Origin: Bacteroidaceae bacterium
Lineage (GTDB): Bacteria > Bacteroidota > Bacteroidia > Bacteroidales > Bacteroidaceae
DNA length: 64,000 nucleotides
Assembly (NCBI GenBank): GCA_017536695.1
Contig: JAFXGX010000016.1
Coordinates: forward strand, 1 to 64,000
Direction: 5' to 3'
Below are positions 45,476 through 55,422 of this stretch, piece after piece. The first letter of the stretch is position 1; each line of letters starts with the position of its first letter. Made by a program: the position numbers and the translations under genes. Below the pieces are notes generated by a model. That model saw only the letters and a list, made by a program, of their open reading frames with translations, was not told where the DNA came from and made no database searches.

Positions 45476-46252
45476 TTATTTTGCGAGAGCAACACCACGC
45501 ACGCAAGTACTACTATTACGACTGATGCTGCTGCTGCTACTACCATCGCTCATATGCACGAGCCAGTTTTGGGTTGTGTTCACCTCAGTAGAACTCCAAT
45601 ACCACTCCGTAGATATTGTGCCACCATTGAAATACTTAGTCAAGAAACTGTTTATCTCGGTCTTGTATTCAGCGATAAGACGCAATTCCGTTACACTTGG
45701 TAAATACCACTGCAGAGGGTCGTTGGCATTGGCCTTATAGTTCCAGGCAGCTTCAGCCGCCGGTGCACCCTTAATGTTCTGCGAGTCGGTCTTTCCGGCT
45801 TGCTGTTCAATAACGGCCGATGTATCCTCGAGACCGGTATTGACTTCGTATAATCCGACATTGCCGGCGCCGTAATTCTTTACGCCTTTCAAATCCACTC
45901 CGTAAGCTCCATACTTGAACGTCATACCTCCATTGGCATCGACACAGTCAGCTGCAGCCACAATGAATTCCCTCTTGCGTGCACGTATACATACACCTAT
46001 TTTACTATACTGAGATTTGGCATTTGCCGACAATGCGGACCATTCTTCGCCTGTAAAATGGCTAATAGAGCCATCAGCTAACTTTACACAGGAAACACGC
46101 AAATCACGCAAGCCACCGGCCCATTTGATATACTCTGTAATCTCTGAGAGCGGTGTCTCAAAAGTCACCTCGGGAAAACCAATCTCGTTCAATGCCTGAA
46201 CTTGCATCTCCTTATTCAAGCGTAGGAGCAACGCTTCTTTATTTGCACTCAT
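45476..46252 (-). CDS. DGR target protein, C-type-lectin-like, variable
   Basis: A 258-residue protein. The second half has the W-YLPSVTEL and YWSSTE blocks typical of C-type-lectin-like (FGE/DUF1566-like) folds. Residues 229-257 are encoded by the variable repeat, with 11 codons differing at template adenines (residues 231, 233, 235, 236, 238, 240-244 and 247) in an Asn/Ser-rich loop. It probably sits at the tip of the tail and binds a variable surface receptor. It follows a paralogue and the giant tail gene in one operon. Confidence 0.9.
   Translation of the reverse strand: MSANKEALLLRLNKEMQVQALNEIGFPEVTFETPLSEITEYIKWAGGLRDLRVSCVKLADGSISHFTGEEWSALSANAKSQYSKIGVCIRARKREFIVAAADCVDANGGMTFKYGAYGVDLKGVKNYGAGNVGLYEVNTGLEDTSAVIEQQAGKTDSQNIKGAPAAEAAWNYKANANDPLQWYLPSVTELRLIAEYKTEINSFLTKYFNGGTISTEWYWSSTEVNTTQNWLVHMSDGSSSSSISRNSSTCVRGVALAK
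45482..45568 (-). repeat. DGR variable repeat (VR)
   Basis: An 87-nt repeat, the last part of the target gene. It differs from the template at 14 positions: 12 are at template adenines (A to C, G or T), and two are C changes (codon 22 CGC to TGC, codon 25 GCT to GGT) near the 3' end. The last 23 nt therefore carry the likely IMH with two differences from IMH*. Confidence 0.93.
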
Positions 46253-46270
46253 ATTGTTAATCTTTAATGG

Positions 46271-47071
46271 TTATACCTCCTCACAAACTGCACGGACAAG
46301 ATTGAGCGTTTCCTTATTATGAGCATAAATACTACCCCAATGATTGGAGAACGCAAATACCAAATCAGTTTGATACTCTGTACTGCTCCAATAATAATGC
46401 GTGTTACTATTGCTGGAGAGCTTACATTCTGCACTCCAGAAATACTCCAGTGCTTCCTGAACCTCTTCCTTGCACCTATAGATAGTGATAAGCACGCCCA
46501 GACCCGGCAAATGCCAGTCACTTGTATCCTCGATTCCGTCAAACTCTTTCGTGTAGGCTTTATAAGCTTTTGCAGCTTCAGCTGCAGGAGCACCTTGCAC
46601 ATTCTGCGAGCCGGTTGTCCCTGACAACTGTGTAATGATATACTCAGTATTGGCAGCGCCGGCAAAGTCATTGTAAGCCGCTCCAAGACTGCGATTGTCG
46701 AGGTCTGCCACATTGACACGGTTACCCCAGGCGAGTGTCAATCCTCCTTCAGCACTAACACAATCAGTAGCTGCCAATATGAACGAATGACCATAAGCCC
46801 TCACACGAATTCCACGCTTGATAAATTTTGCCCTATTGGCGTTTGTCAAGCTATCCCACTCTTCTCGAGTGAAATAATGATAACTCTCATCATCAAATCT
46901 CTGCACTGCGAGGCATATATCAAGCAGGCCACCGGCCCACTTGATATATTTGCCGAACTCCGATGCCCGGCTGTTCTCTGTGACGTGCTTCAGGCCGACA
47001 GCGTTGAACGCTGCCGCCTGTTCTCTCTTGTTCTTGCGTAACAGGGTTACGCTCTGTTCAGGTGTACTCAT
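46271..47071 (-). CDS. C-type-lectin-like paralogue without a variable repeat
   Basis: A 266-residue protein clearly related to the DGR target: shared N-terminal region (GxLxDI/LR..C/V.RFDD or KLADGS, F-T-x-E-E-W, HYYWSSTE, LP-G or S). Its C-terminus (NLVRAVCEEV) aligns with the target but the DNA does not match the template, so it is not diversified now. It is probably a related structural subunit or a decayed target. It starts 2 nt after the giant tail gene. Confidence 0.85.
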   Translation of the reverse strand: MSTPEQSVTLLRKNKREQAAAFNAVGLKHVTENSRASEFGKYIKWAGGLLDICLAVQRFDDESYHYFTREEWDSLTNANRAKFIKRGIRVRAYGHSFILAATDCVSAEGGLTLAWGNRVNVADLDNRSLGAAYNDFAGAANTEYIITQLSGTTGSQNVQGAPAAEAAKAYKAYTKEFDGIEDTSDWHLPGLGVLITIYRCKEEVQEALEYFWSAECKLSSNSNTHYYWSSTEYQTDLVFAFSNHWGSIYAHNKETLNLVRAVCEEV

Positions 47072-47073
47072 AA

Positions 47074-50000
47074 TTAGTAAATTGTATTGTTGATGTCTTG
47101 ATTTTCCTCTGCATACGCGGCAAGATACTCATCGTAGGTCTCACCATTGTAATACTCGAGGTGTTCTGCAATATTCTCAAGGGTTACTGTCTCAACCTCC
47201 TCTGCACCGCCGTAGGCCTCGTTATTGACCTGGTCGATGAGATTGATGAAGGCTTCAATCACAACGAAGATGGTTATCTCTGAGATGCCTTGCTCGATGG
47301 CCTCTATCTCATAAGCCTCGCGGATCACTGTGAGCTGATATGTGCCGCTGATTACAGGCTTTGCAACCTTGTTGCCATCGGCATCCTGGCCTGCGACCTT
47401 CTGCTCGATGATGGCGAGGAGTTCTGCACCGTCACCCTTCAGCACCTGGCCTACAATACGCACCATGGAGAGCAGTGGAGTTTCTTCCTGGTTCTCGAGT
47501 ATGGTCTTCATAATCACCACAGCATTGAGCTTTGGCGAGTTCTCGAGACGGAGACGCTGCACAGCCTCGAGTGATGATATCTGCAATCCCGTTGCAGAGT
47601 TCAGTGCGGTAAATGTCAGTTCGGGCAATCCCAAGAAACGAAGTTCAACCATCGTGTCAGGCAACGCAATATCATTAATAGGCGATGTCTCCGCAAGGGT
47701 AATACTCTCGAGGGCACTGCCTTTAGCGTTGATATGCTCGATACGAGGACACTTCGATGCGTCAAGACTTTTGGCACCGGTATTCCGGATGTCAAGTGTC
47801 TTGAGGAATGGAAGGTCACCGAGCATATATGAAGTGAGCTTTGCATATCCCATTGAGCGTTCGATGTGACTGTCACCACCGGTGATGATAGTCTCAACGA
47901 GGCTCATAACAGAAAAATCAAAGTTCTCGCTCAGAGTCAAGGCTGAGAGGTCTATGCTACTCATTCTATCAGCTTGATAGATGTAGAGCAATGCGCCCTC
48001 ATCTTTAGCGAAGTTGGTAAATGTATAGCTTTGACCGCCCTCAAGGTAACAACTCTCGGAGAGGTTGCCCGAAGCGTCATTTCCGACACCAAAGTAACCT
48101 GTTGCAGCTGCAGTGATGGTTATGGTAGCATCTGCACCACAAGCGATACGGCCTGACAGTACTCCGCTGAAGAAGTCACCAGTCTGGTAGTATCCATCGC
48201 GTATGCGCCAGCGAGTGCGGATAAATGCCGGGAGCGATGTCAAACCGAGGCCTTGAAGAGCATAGAAGTATATCGCATCCGATGTAGCGGTGTACTGGAT
48301 ATACTTGCGATAGCCATCATAGGAGCTTACGACCTTTGGCCATACAAGCTGACGTTTGGTGCAGTAGAAGTAGATTGCTCCATCAGGAGAGAACGGTTTC
48401 ATCATTTGGCCGTCCACCTCAGTCTGGCAAGAGCGCATAGCAGCAATGACAGTACGGAGGTCTATTGCTGAGCCATCGGCCAACAGCACCTCTTGCTGTT
48501 CACGACAGCACACCCACAAGATACTATTCCACCCGGCAAAGGGGTTTGTATAGTCATCTGTTGAAGGCTTGCCTGGATCCACCTCGGGGTCAGTATCGCA
48601 CCCACCGTCATTGTCTTTCTCGTTCACACCGTCGGCATCATATATCTTGTTAAGATACATTATAAGCGCATTCTCAGAGTAGATACCGCCACGCACGCTT
48701 GCTCCGTCCTCAAGGAACCACATAGGCTGCATATTCTTGGCCTGCTGGTCCTTTCCACACGCATAGTCGGTAAAGCCGTAATAACTCATTACAGACTTTG
48801 GGTTCGCGTGCAGATGCAGTTTAGTGCGCCAATTCGTTGCCCATTCCGCTGTCAGTTCTTTGTTACAAGTAGAGGCGAAATGCAACATATCATAGAGTTG
48901 ATATGGCACTTTCTTACCGAGTGCATAATCAATGGCCAACTGGTCGTTGTCCACCATACACTCAAAATAGTACGTCCACGCCGGGAAAGTGTCGCCGGAT
49001 ATTTCGCCCTTGTCGATGAGCTTCTGCACCCAACTTGATTTCATTGTTGAGGGTGCCATAATATCGGCAATGGAAGAAACACCGCGCCACCAGCACATAC
49101 CTTGATAAACGAGAAGTTCAAATCCCTCAACAGGGTTAAGGACATCACCCTCGACTACCCATTTACCGCCCTTGCCGTTCGGCTGATACATAGAACCGGT
49201 GGTATTGGTCCAAGCACCATTCTTGTAACGCATAAAGCGGTAGTTCCTGCCACAATAGAGTGAGAGCAGATAAGGCATTGACGTGTCAAGTCCTTCTGTA
49301 GTCTTGAAACGAGCCTCAATCTGGTCAAGCGTCTCGCCATCATTACCGATAAACTCGATGAACGACTCATCCTGATAGTTCAAACAGCCGAGGTTATACC
49401 CGGGCGTATTCATAAAGCCTAGTGCAGTCTGCTCGCCTTTATCCTCTTTCCAGTTGCCACGCGCTTCAAAATACACATTCTGCAAGGTGTCAGAGGTTGA
49501 ACGATACACAGCAACAGGGTGATTCGCTGTTGAGTGGTTCATCTGCAATCCCTCGATATGGATGTCGTCCAAATCCCAAGTACCATCAAAGAAGCGCTGT
49601 GCCGGTGTAAGATAGTCGCCACCGAGCGAGCGATATGTGTAGTTCATCATATCGCAAGTACCGCAGTCGTTGACACCGCCGGAGTCGGAAAAGTCTATCT
49701 TGACAGTGATGATATCGACAGGGATTGTATTTTCTCCTACGCGCACCTTCTTCTTGGAAAACAGTGCGTATGTGAGGATAGCATCTGCATTTGTGTATTC
49801 CGGGAACAGAGGCTCTATACTCTTTGCCTTGTTGAGATAATAGCGAGGGTTCTTCTTCGGTCTCTTGGCCGAAGTTGTACCCTGTCGGCGTTTGCGTATG
49901 CCACGCGCCACGAATGAACGCCACGGCATTGTCGGGTTGTAATAGTATAGGTCGATAGTAAAGTTGTCGCTGGTAGATGTACCACCGTCAAATTCATCGA

Positions 50001-53000
50001 AACTCTCTTCAGACGCTACCTCCACGACATACGGGATTCCTCGCGCATAGAGTAAGTTGGCAGAAGGTCTCAACATCGTTGAACCCTCGGCCGTTTGAGA
50101 AACAAGCACATTCTCAAACTCGAATTCCTTTACCATAAGTTCGGTGTCGGTAAGGCGAACAAGGTGGTTCTTATGAGCCTGAGCCCACTCAAAATAGGTG
50201 TTCCAAGCACAGATATTGTAGAGGTAGAAGTCTCCCTTTATACCATAGAGACTGATACCGTTCTCTTGGAACAGATTACCGGCACCGCCAACATACCCGA
50301 TGTTGCCCACGCGCTCACCATCAAGGTATAGAACTATCATTGAATACTTGATACCTCCACGCTCATAATAGAGGTTTGTAGGCTCTACAACAACAGTAAC
50401 AGTATGTTCCGTACCCTGTTCGTAAGAACGCTCCTCTCGAGAGCGGACACCGTTCTTGCAGTATATGCCGACTTTCGAGCCAGTTACATAGAAACCACCT
50501 CCGGCACTCTCATCATAACATTCGATGAGCCTTGCAGTCTTATCCTTTACATTCTTAGATGCAAAGGAGAACTGAATCGCCGCACCTGTCGACTCAAGCA
50601 TAGAAGAACCGAACATATAATGGTTAAGCGTAGCTGTTACGTTCTCAGCAATACGCAAACAGTTCTTGCCGAGAAAGTTACTGAAACCATTAGATGTGTA
50701 GTTGGCCCCGGTCAATTTCAATTCATAACCATTCGACTTGATACTGTGGTCAGCTTCATCATTGGAGCGACCTGAGAAATCAAAGTCATAAATGGTACCG
50801 GCTGTAAGTTCAGCATCGATAGCGGAGCCATCAATGGTGACTGTAATCTCATCGCTCGATACACCATTAACAACAGCTTTGTAGGTTATCTGCTGTCCGT
50901 CAGCAAAACCCTTTATCTGTTGTGATATCGTGTATGTGCGAGTGTTGAGAGCAAGCAGCTGGGTGAACTGGTTGCCATTGGCCAACACTGCAACGTGCGA
51001 CTGCACTTTGCCCGGTGCATAGACAGCAACATCGAGGCTCAATGTGTCGTAAAGCCTAATGGTGCCATTATTAGCATCATCATAGCGCACAGAGACAATA
51101 GGAGTATTATTGTTCTCATCAACGACCATGATAGCCGAATAAATGGTATTACCCTTGGTACCAGAAGCGATATCAGTACCCTGCACACGAATCGGGTAAC
51201 TGCCGTGAGTGAGCCCGAGTTCGGTCGGGCGGATGGTGACAGAGTGTGTAAAGCTATCGTTTACGACAGCGGTTGCAAGCGGTTGCCATTCGCCTCCGAG
51301 CTTTATGTCAATCTGTGCCGATATACCTTTATCGCTCTGATTGTTGGCGAACTTGTACAAAGGAACAGCCACACTTGTTGTTGTCGGTGTTATGGGATTG
51401 TCGGCAGAATACTGCAGAACCTGCACAGAGGTACAAGTAACATCGACAGCCGTCACCGTGATATTCTTGCTACCGGTAGCACCAGTATCATCATAGGCAA
51501 CAAGCCTGTATTTCTTCGAGCCTGCAGCGGTAAAGAACTGTGTAAAATCGATAGGAAAACTATAGTCATTCAGATCTGCGGAGCTTTGCTGATTGACGGT
51601 CTGCGAGAACACAGTAATGTTGGTATCGCGGTCCACAAGCTCAATACGTTCGATACTGTTTTCCGTCTCCACTCCTGTTGCCGATGATACCGAACGGATG
51701 GCTGCCGATGTGGCAATGCTCGCGCCGTATGCGCCATAGAGAGGAGAGTTCTTGAACGCAATGGCCACAATGGTTGCACTACCGCCACCGGTACCTGTTC
51801 CAACCGGGAACTGTATCTCATCGCCGACGGTATCACCGTCAGCATTCTGCATAGCAATCTTGACAACACCCTCTGTCTCGGTATCGACCATAAGGTTTAC
51901 AGGCAGATGATGATGCGCACCTTCAGCCGAGAAAGCTTTGCCGGTACCGACCTCAGGATTGTCCGAAAGTTCAATTTTAGAACCACCTCCACCGAAGTCA
52001 CTCCAGAGAGCCGGCTCACTGAAATCGGCAATAGCCCCTTGGAACTGCTTTGTCTCCATCTTGTTCTCGGCCACCTTATAGCTGATGACAAGACCAGGCT
52101 TCGCGTATGTAAGGCCTTTCTCTTTCTGGTATGCCAAAAGAGCCGTCAAAGCACTCTCAAGAGTGTAGAAATTACCAAAAGTAGGAGCACCGACAATATT
52201 ATCAATGATAATGTATGGCTCGGATCCTGCGGCCAACGAACCGAAGTCCTTCCAGTTGTCGGGGTTTATCCATTGGTCCTCTGTCAGCGACTTGCCAACG
52301 AACTGATAGGTTTTCCACGTTCCGGCAGCAATCTCGAATGAAAGAATCAAGCCCAATGCAGCCTTTTTCTTAGTCCAGGCAAGATGCACAGCAGACTTGC
52401 CGATATTCTCCGTGTCACAAAGCGAATAGTATCCGCTGATGGGCATTTCAGTCGTTACATTGTATATGTTACCGACTGATGAACCGCCAAAGTCCTTCCA
52501 ATTATCCAAATTCTGGAATGACTGAATGGTGTTCACTCCGATGAATTGCTTCGCAACCCAGCCATCCTCAGAGAGATACACTACAACCATACCTGCTGCA
52601 AGACGGCCGGCATTGAGAAGAGTTGAAACAACTGCCGCAAAGTCATACACCGTTGTTGGCTCATTCTTCCAAACGTTGATATTGACAATAGTCAAGTTCT
52701 GCCACTGCGAACTCAATTGCAATGATGCAGCTTGTTGCTCGAGTGCAACTCCCCTATTACCGGCGAAAGCTGTTGAGGATGTCTCGCCTAAAGCAAGCTC
52801 AGGACCAATGGGCGCGAGCTGTGTTCCACTCCAACGATAGCCAAGACTTTTATTTCTACATACAAAGATTTTGCCTGAGACGGGAATATAATTGTGTTGA
52901 TAGTTCTCATCGCCTGCCCAATTAGAGTAATACAAACCATCTTCGGGGTTATGAACGATAAAACGTAGCAACGAAGATGAATAATAAATTTCCAATTCTG

Positions 53001-53658
53001 CACCCTCGTTGCCTAATATAGGCAATTCACGCGGTTCAACATTAGCAGTCTGCACGATGTCGTTAAATTCTACCATATCATCGACAAATGCCGGGAGATT
53101 GGCTGCAGGGACCTTGCCAAGTGCATCAAGAGGAGCTATACCGGAAGGTTTGCCAATCTGTTCGGATATATTGGAGACCTCCGATGACAAGCCTTCAATA
53201 TTAGCAGAATTCTCAATGACTTTTGTCTCAACAGTCGCCATTCCGTCTCTCATAGTAGAGATTGAGGTTATGACTTCCGAAAGAGTTCTGTTAGCGGAGT
53301 TTGCTCCATTCTGCGCTGTGGCAGCAGCATTGCTAGCAGAGTTGATGCCAGCACGAAGCTCGGCAAGCAGTGCAGGTGTCAGCAAACCGGCATTGGCTGT
53401 AGAAGCTGCTGGGATTGTAATGGTAATAGGTACGAGAGAACCGTCGTTCAGCCTCTTCTTCATGGAAATGATGAAGTTGCTTTCCGAGGTTGTAAAACTT
53501 ACCGTAGAACCATCAATCAGCGCTTCAGGAACAGTGTCGATAATCGCTTGTATTATCGACACAAAAAGCGAGCCGACACGAGATGCAGAGTTCTCATACT
53601 CCTCTGTCGCATCACGGACTGCAGCAGCTTGTGGAAGTAGATTAGTTAATTTACCCAT
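47074..53658 (-). CDS. giant phage tail/host-recognition protein
   Basis: A 2194-residue protein. The N-terminal 200 residues are helical/coiled and fit a tail attachment region. Repeated modules follow with W-KDFG motifs near 330-600, then beta-sandwich domains, a concanavalin/LamG-like stretch (about 960-1170), a large mixed region and a leucine-rich repeat-like segment (about 1850-2060). The C-terminus is acidic. It is followed by the two lectin-like genes, so it probably forms the tail fibre or baseplate on which they are mounted. Exact family is unknown to me. Confidence 0.78.
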   Translation of the reverse strand: MGKLTNLLPQAAAVRDATEEYENSASRVGSLFVSIIQAIIDTVPEALIDGSTVSFTTSESNFIISMKKRLNDGSLVPITITIPAASTANAGLLTPALLAELRAGINSASNAAATAQNGANSANRTLSEVITSISTMRDGMATVETKVIENSANIEGLSSEVSNISEQIGKPSGIAPLDALGKVPAANLPAFVDDMVEFNDIVQTANVEPRELPILGNEGAELEIYYSSSLLRFIVHNPEDGLYYSNWAGDENYQHNYIPVSGKIFVCRNKSLGYRWSGTQLAPIGPELALGETSSTAFAGNRGVALEQQAASLQLSSQWQNLTIVNINVWKNEPTTVYDFAAVVSTLLNAGRLAAGMVVVYLSEDGWVAKQFIGVNTIQSFQNLDNWKDFGGSSVGNIYNVTTEMPISGYYSLCDTENIGKSAVHLAWTKKKAALGLILSFEIAAGTWKTYQFVGKSLTEDQWINPDNWKDFGSLAAGSEPYIIIDNIVGAPTFGNFYTLESALTALLAYQKEKGLTYAKPGLVISYKVAENKMETKQFQGAIADFSEPALWSDFGGGGSKIELSDNPEVGTGKAFSAEGAHHHLPVNLMVDTETEGVVKIAMQNADGDTVGDEIQFPVGTGTGGGSATIVAIAFKNSPLYGAYGASIATSAAIRSVSSATGVETENSIERIELVDRDTNITVFSQTVNQQSSADLNDYSFPIDFTQFFTAAGSKKYRLVAYDDTGATGSKNITVTAVDVTCTSVQVLQYSADNPITPTTTSVAVPLYKFANNQSDKGISAQIDIKLGGEWQPLATAVVNDSFTHSVTIRPTELGLTHGSYPIRVQGTDIASGTKGNTIYSAIMVVDENNNTPIVSVRYDDANNGTIRLYDTLSLDVAVYAPGKVQSHVAVLANGNQFTQLLALNTRTYTISQQIKGFADGQQITYKAVVNGVSSDEITVTIDGSAIDAELTAGTIYDFDFSGRSNDEADHSIKSNGYELKLTGANYTSNGFSNFLGKNCLRIAENVTATLNHYMFGSSMLESTGAAIQFSFASKNVKDKTARLIECYDESAGGGFYVTGSKVGIYCKNGVRSREERSYEQGTEHTVTVVVEPTNLYYERGGIKYSMIVLYLDGERVGNIGYVGGAGNLFQENGISLYGIKGDFYLYNICAWNTYFEWAQAHKNHLVRLTDTELMVKEFEFENVLVSQTAEGSTMLRPSANLLYARGIPYVVEVASEESFDEFDGGTSTSDNFTIDLYYYNPTMPWRSFVARGIRKRRQGTTSAKRPKKNPRYYLNKAKSIEPLFPEYTNADAILTYALFSKKKVRVGENTIPVDIITVKIDFSDSGGVNDCGTCDMMNYTYRSLGGDYLTPAQRFFDGTWDLDDIHIEGLQMNHSTANHPVAVYRSTSDTLQNVYFEARGNWKEDKGEQTALGFMNTPGYNLGCLNYQDESFIEFIGNDGETLDQIEARFKTTEGLDTSMPYLLSLYCGRNYRFMRYKNGAWTNTTGSMYQPNGKGGKWVVEGDVLNPVEGFELLVYQGMCWWRGVSSIADIMAPSTMKSSWVQKLIDKGEISGDTFPAWTYYFECMVDNDQLAIDYALGKKVPYQLYDMLHFASTCNKELTAEWATNWRTKLHLHANPKSVMSYYGFTDYACGKDQQAKNMQPMWFLEDGASVRGGIYSENALIMYLNKIYDADGVNEKDNDGGCDTDPEVDPGKPSTDDYTNPFAGWNSILWVCCREQQEVLLADGSAIDLRTVIAAMRSCQTEVDGQMMKPFSPDGAIYFYCTKRQLVWPKVVSSYDGYRKYIQYTATSDAIYFYALQGLGLTSLPAFIRTRWRIRDGYYQTGDFFSGVLSGRIACGADATITITAAATGYFGVGNDASGNLSESCYLEGGQSYTFTNFAKDEGALLYIYQADRMSSIDLSALTLSENFDFSVMSLVETIITGGDSHIERSMGYAKLTSYMLGDLPFLKTLDIRNTGAKSLDASKCPRIEHINAKGSALESITLAETSPINDIALPDTMVELRFLGLPELTFTALNSATGLQISSLEAVQRLRLENSPKLNAVVIMKTILENQEETPLLSMVRIVGQVLKGDGAELLAIIEQKVAGQDADGNKVAKPVISGTYQLTVIREAYEIEAIEQGISEITIFVVIEAFINLIDQVNNEAYGGAEEVETVTLENIAEHLEYYNGETYDEYLAAYAEENQDINNTIY

Positions 53659-53722
53659 AAGTGATTATATTTTGAAAATTGTATTTCAAAAGTAACCACC
53701 TGAAAAAGGATGTAAAAAGACA

Positions 53723-54175
53723 CTAATTTTGCAGTTCTTCTACAATTGTATTCAGCACATCGTGAGCATAGATATCCGTCATCGCCCGACGGAAGACCGC
53801 CAAAGAAGTATAAAGTTTGTGTGAATACCAGTTCCTGCGTTTTCGAGGTTTACCGCTGGTCATATAACCGCCCCATGCAGGGCCGACCTTACGCGGTTTA
53901 TCCAATCTGTTCTTGCGCCTGTATTCAGGATCCAGGAACTCAAGGTCGCCACCATTACCGCGAGCATAACCACGTCCGGTACCGAATGCCTGGTATATAC
54001 CATATCCGGCCCATTTGATTAGAGTGCTATTGGCCGTTGGAGTACTGGAGAAACTACCCATCAATGCGCCTGTACGGACAATATTGTGTTTGGCAATCTT
54101 CTCTTGCCATATATCAACCATCATATCAGTCCAGGCCTTGATGTATGCCTCTTGATTTTTTACTTCATCTGCCAT
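53723..54175 (-). CDS. HK97 gp10-like phage protein
   Basis: A 150-residue basic protein with a start at 54175 preferred over 54193 because it leaves an MADE... N-terminus without the upstream extension. The core block VRTGALMGSFSSTPTAN and YGIYQAFGTGRG resembles gp10-family head-tail or tail-completion proteins. It overlaps the preceding gene by 16 nt and lies 65 nt before the giant tail gene. Confidence 0.65.
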   Translation of the reverse strand: MADEVKNQEAYIKAWTDMMVDIWQEKIAKHNIVRTGALMGSFSSTPTANSTLIKWAGYGIYQAFGTGRGYARGNGGDLEFLDPEYRRKNRLDKPRKVGPAWGGYMTSGKPRKRRNWYSHKLYTSLAVFRRAMTDIYAHDVLNTIVEELQN

Positions 54176-54660
54176 AGTTCTGCATTGTAACAAAGATTCT
54201 CCGGCTCAGAGCACTCAAGCATAAAACATAGACCGGTACAACCACTGAACATATACTTATTGAATTCCCGGTAGAATATACTGTCTGTTTTGAGGTATAT
54301 GAGGTCATCACAATCTGTCTTGTCTTTTATAAGCCTTGATACAATTTGCTTATATAGTTCTCGACAAACAGAAAGTTGCTTCTCTCTATCCTCCATATCG
54401 TTGACTCTATAACGACGTAGCAATGACACCGTAAAAACACGTTTGCGGAAATACCCTCCACCACTACCACGGAAATTCTGCCCTTCAGTGGTATCATCAA
54501 ATACAAAGAAATTTGCAACCTTGCGTAGATCATTGATAACTCCCTCCAAGTTTTCGATGCCCGGACAAGTTGTAAAATGGAATTTCTCGGCAACCGCCAA
54601 TTTATTCTCTTTGCATATACGCCCAAAGTACTCTTGAGCATTAAAAAACACCGTTCCCAT
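54160..54660 (-). CDS. phage structural protein, unknown
   Basis: A 166-residue protein, mixed alpha/beta. Its place between the unknown 253-residue gene and the gp10-like gene fits a tail-terminator or tail-completion role, but I recognise no motif. It shares one nucleotide with the gene upstream. Confidence 0.6.
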   Translation of the reverse strand: MGTVFFNAQEYFGRICKENKLAVAEKFHFTTCPGIENLEGVINDLRKVANFFVFDDTTEGQNFRGSGGGYFRKRVFTVSLLRRYRVNDMEDREKQLSVCRELYKQIVSRLIKDKTDCDDLIYLKTDSIFYREFNKYMFSGCTGLCFMLECSEPENLCYNAELWQMK

Positions 54661-55421
54661 TATCTCTTCATTGATTTTTTGAATTCCTCAGCCTCTCGAG
54701 CCTTGGCATTCAGTTCCGTCAAAGCTCGCCACGTATCAATGGCAAATATCTCTTTCTCTTTTGTAACATCACCGCCGGTCAATGCGCGTATCTGGGCATT
54801 CATAGCTTCTACAACAGATTGAGCGCTCCCACCCTCCGTGCGCTTAAAGAAATTGCTGAATTGCATTAAGAAGTGTGTCTTCAATTGTGTATACCATTGA
54901 ATAATACCAAAACGGATATAAGGCTTGTACTCCTTGATTTTCTTTTTGCCATTGTATACAATTCTTGCCATTGCAACAATTGCTTCTTCATTCTTGCTCA
55001 TAAGAAAACCTTGATAAAGATTGTCAAGACAAAGATATGTTTCAAAGGATACATCATGCAGAAGCCTGTCAACGGCGTGGTGTCCATCGTACTCATCGAG
55101 CAGGACCGGAACAGAACCAGGAGTCAACACCCACCGCATAGCCTCTGTAAGAGCTGCAATGTCTTCAGATGACAGAGTACAGTCAATTGTGCCAACAGAT
55201 GTCTGTATACGGCATTTAGCATAGCCTCCTTCAGTTTTAACTATAACCATATTTGCAAAATAGAGGGTTATGCGCAGCAATGCCGTTACAGAATCATAAG
55301 CTGTCAGGAAAACCAAAACCGCTTTCAGCTGTCTTTGATTGAGTTCCTGCCAGGATTTCGGAAACTTGAAATCCAATGTATGGCCACTTGCTATAACAGT
55401 GTGTTTATATTTCCTACTCAT
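54660..55421 (-). CDS. phage protein of unknown function (253 residues)
   Basis: The start at 55421 (MSRKYKH...) leaves 1 nt to the previous gene and is preferred to 55466. The sequence has an N-terminal beta region and a helical C-terminus (about 200-250) with repeated Ala-Lys-Glu. No known motif is visible. Position among connector genes suggests a tail assembly role, which is only inference. Confidence 0.6.
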   Translation of the reverse strand: MSRKYKHTVIASGHTLDFKFPKSWQELNQRQLKAVLVFLTAYDSVTALLRITLYFANMVIVKTEGGYAKCRIQTSVGTIDCTLSSEDIAALTEAMRWVLTPGSVPVLLDEYDGHHAVDRLLHDVSFETYLCLDNLYQGFLMSKNEEAIVAMARIVYNGKKKIKEYKPYIRFGIIQWYTQLKTHFLMQFSNFFKRTEGGSAQSVVEAMNAQIRALTGGDVTKEKEIFAIDTWRALTELNAKAREAEEFKKSMKR

Positions 55422-55422
55422 A

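Noticed and set aside
46271..46400. Second DGR variable repeat in the paralogue's C-terminus
   Set aside because: The protein aligns, but the DNA does not match the template base by base and does not show the adenine pattern.
53659..53722. Frame shift or pseudogene between the tail and gp10-like genes
   Set aside because: The 64-nt gap has no frame remnant; both genes are intact.
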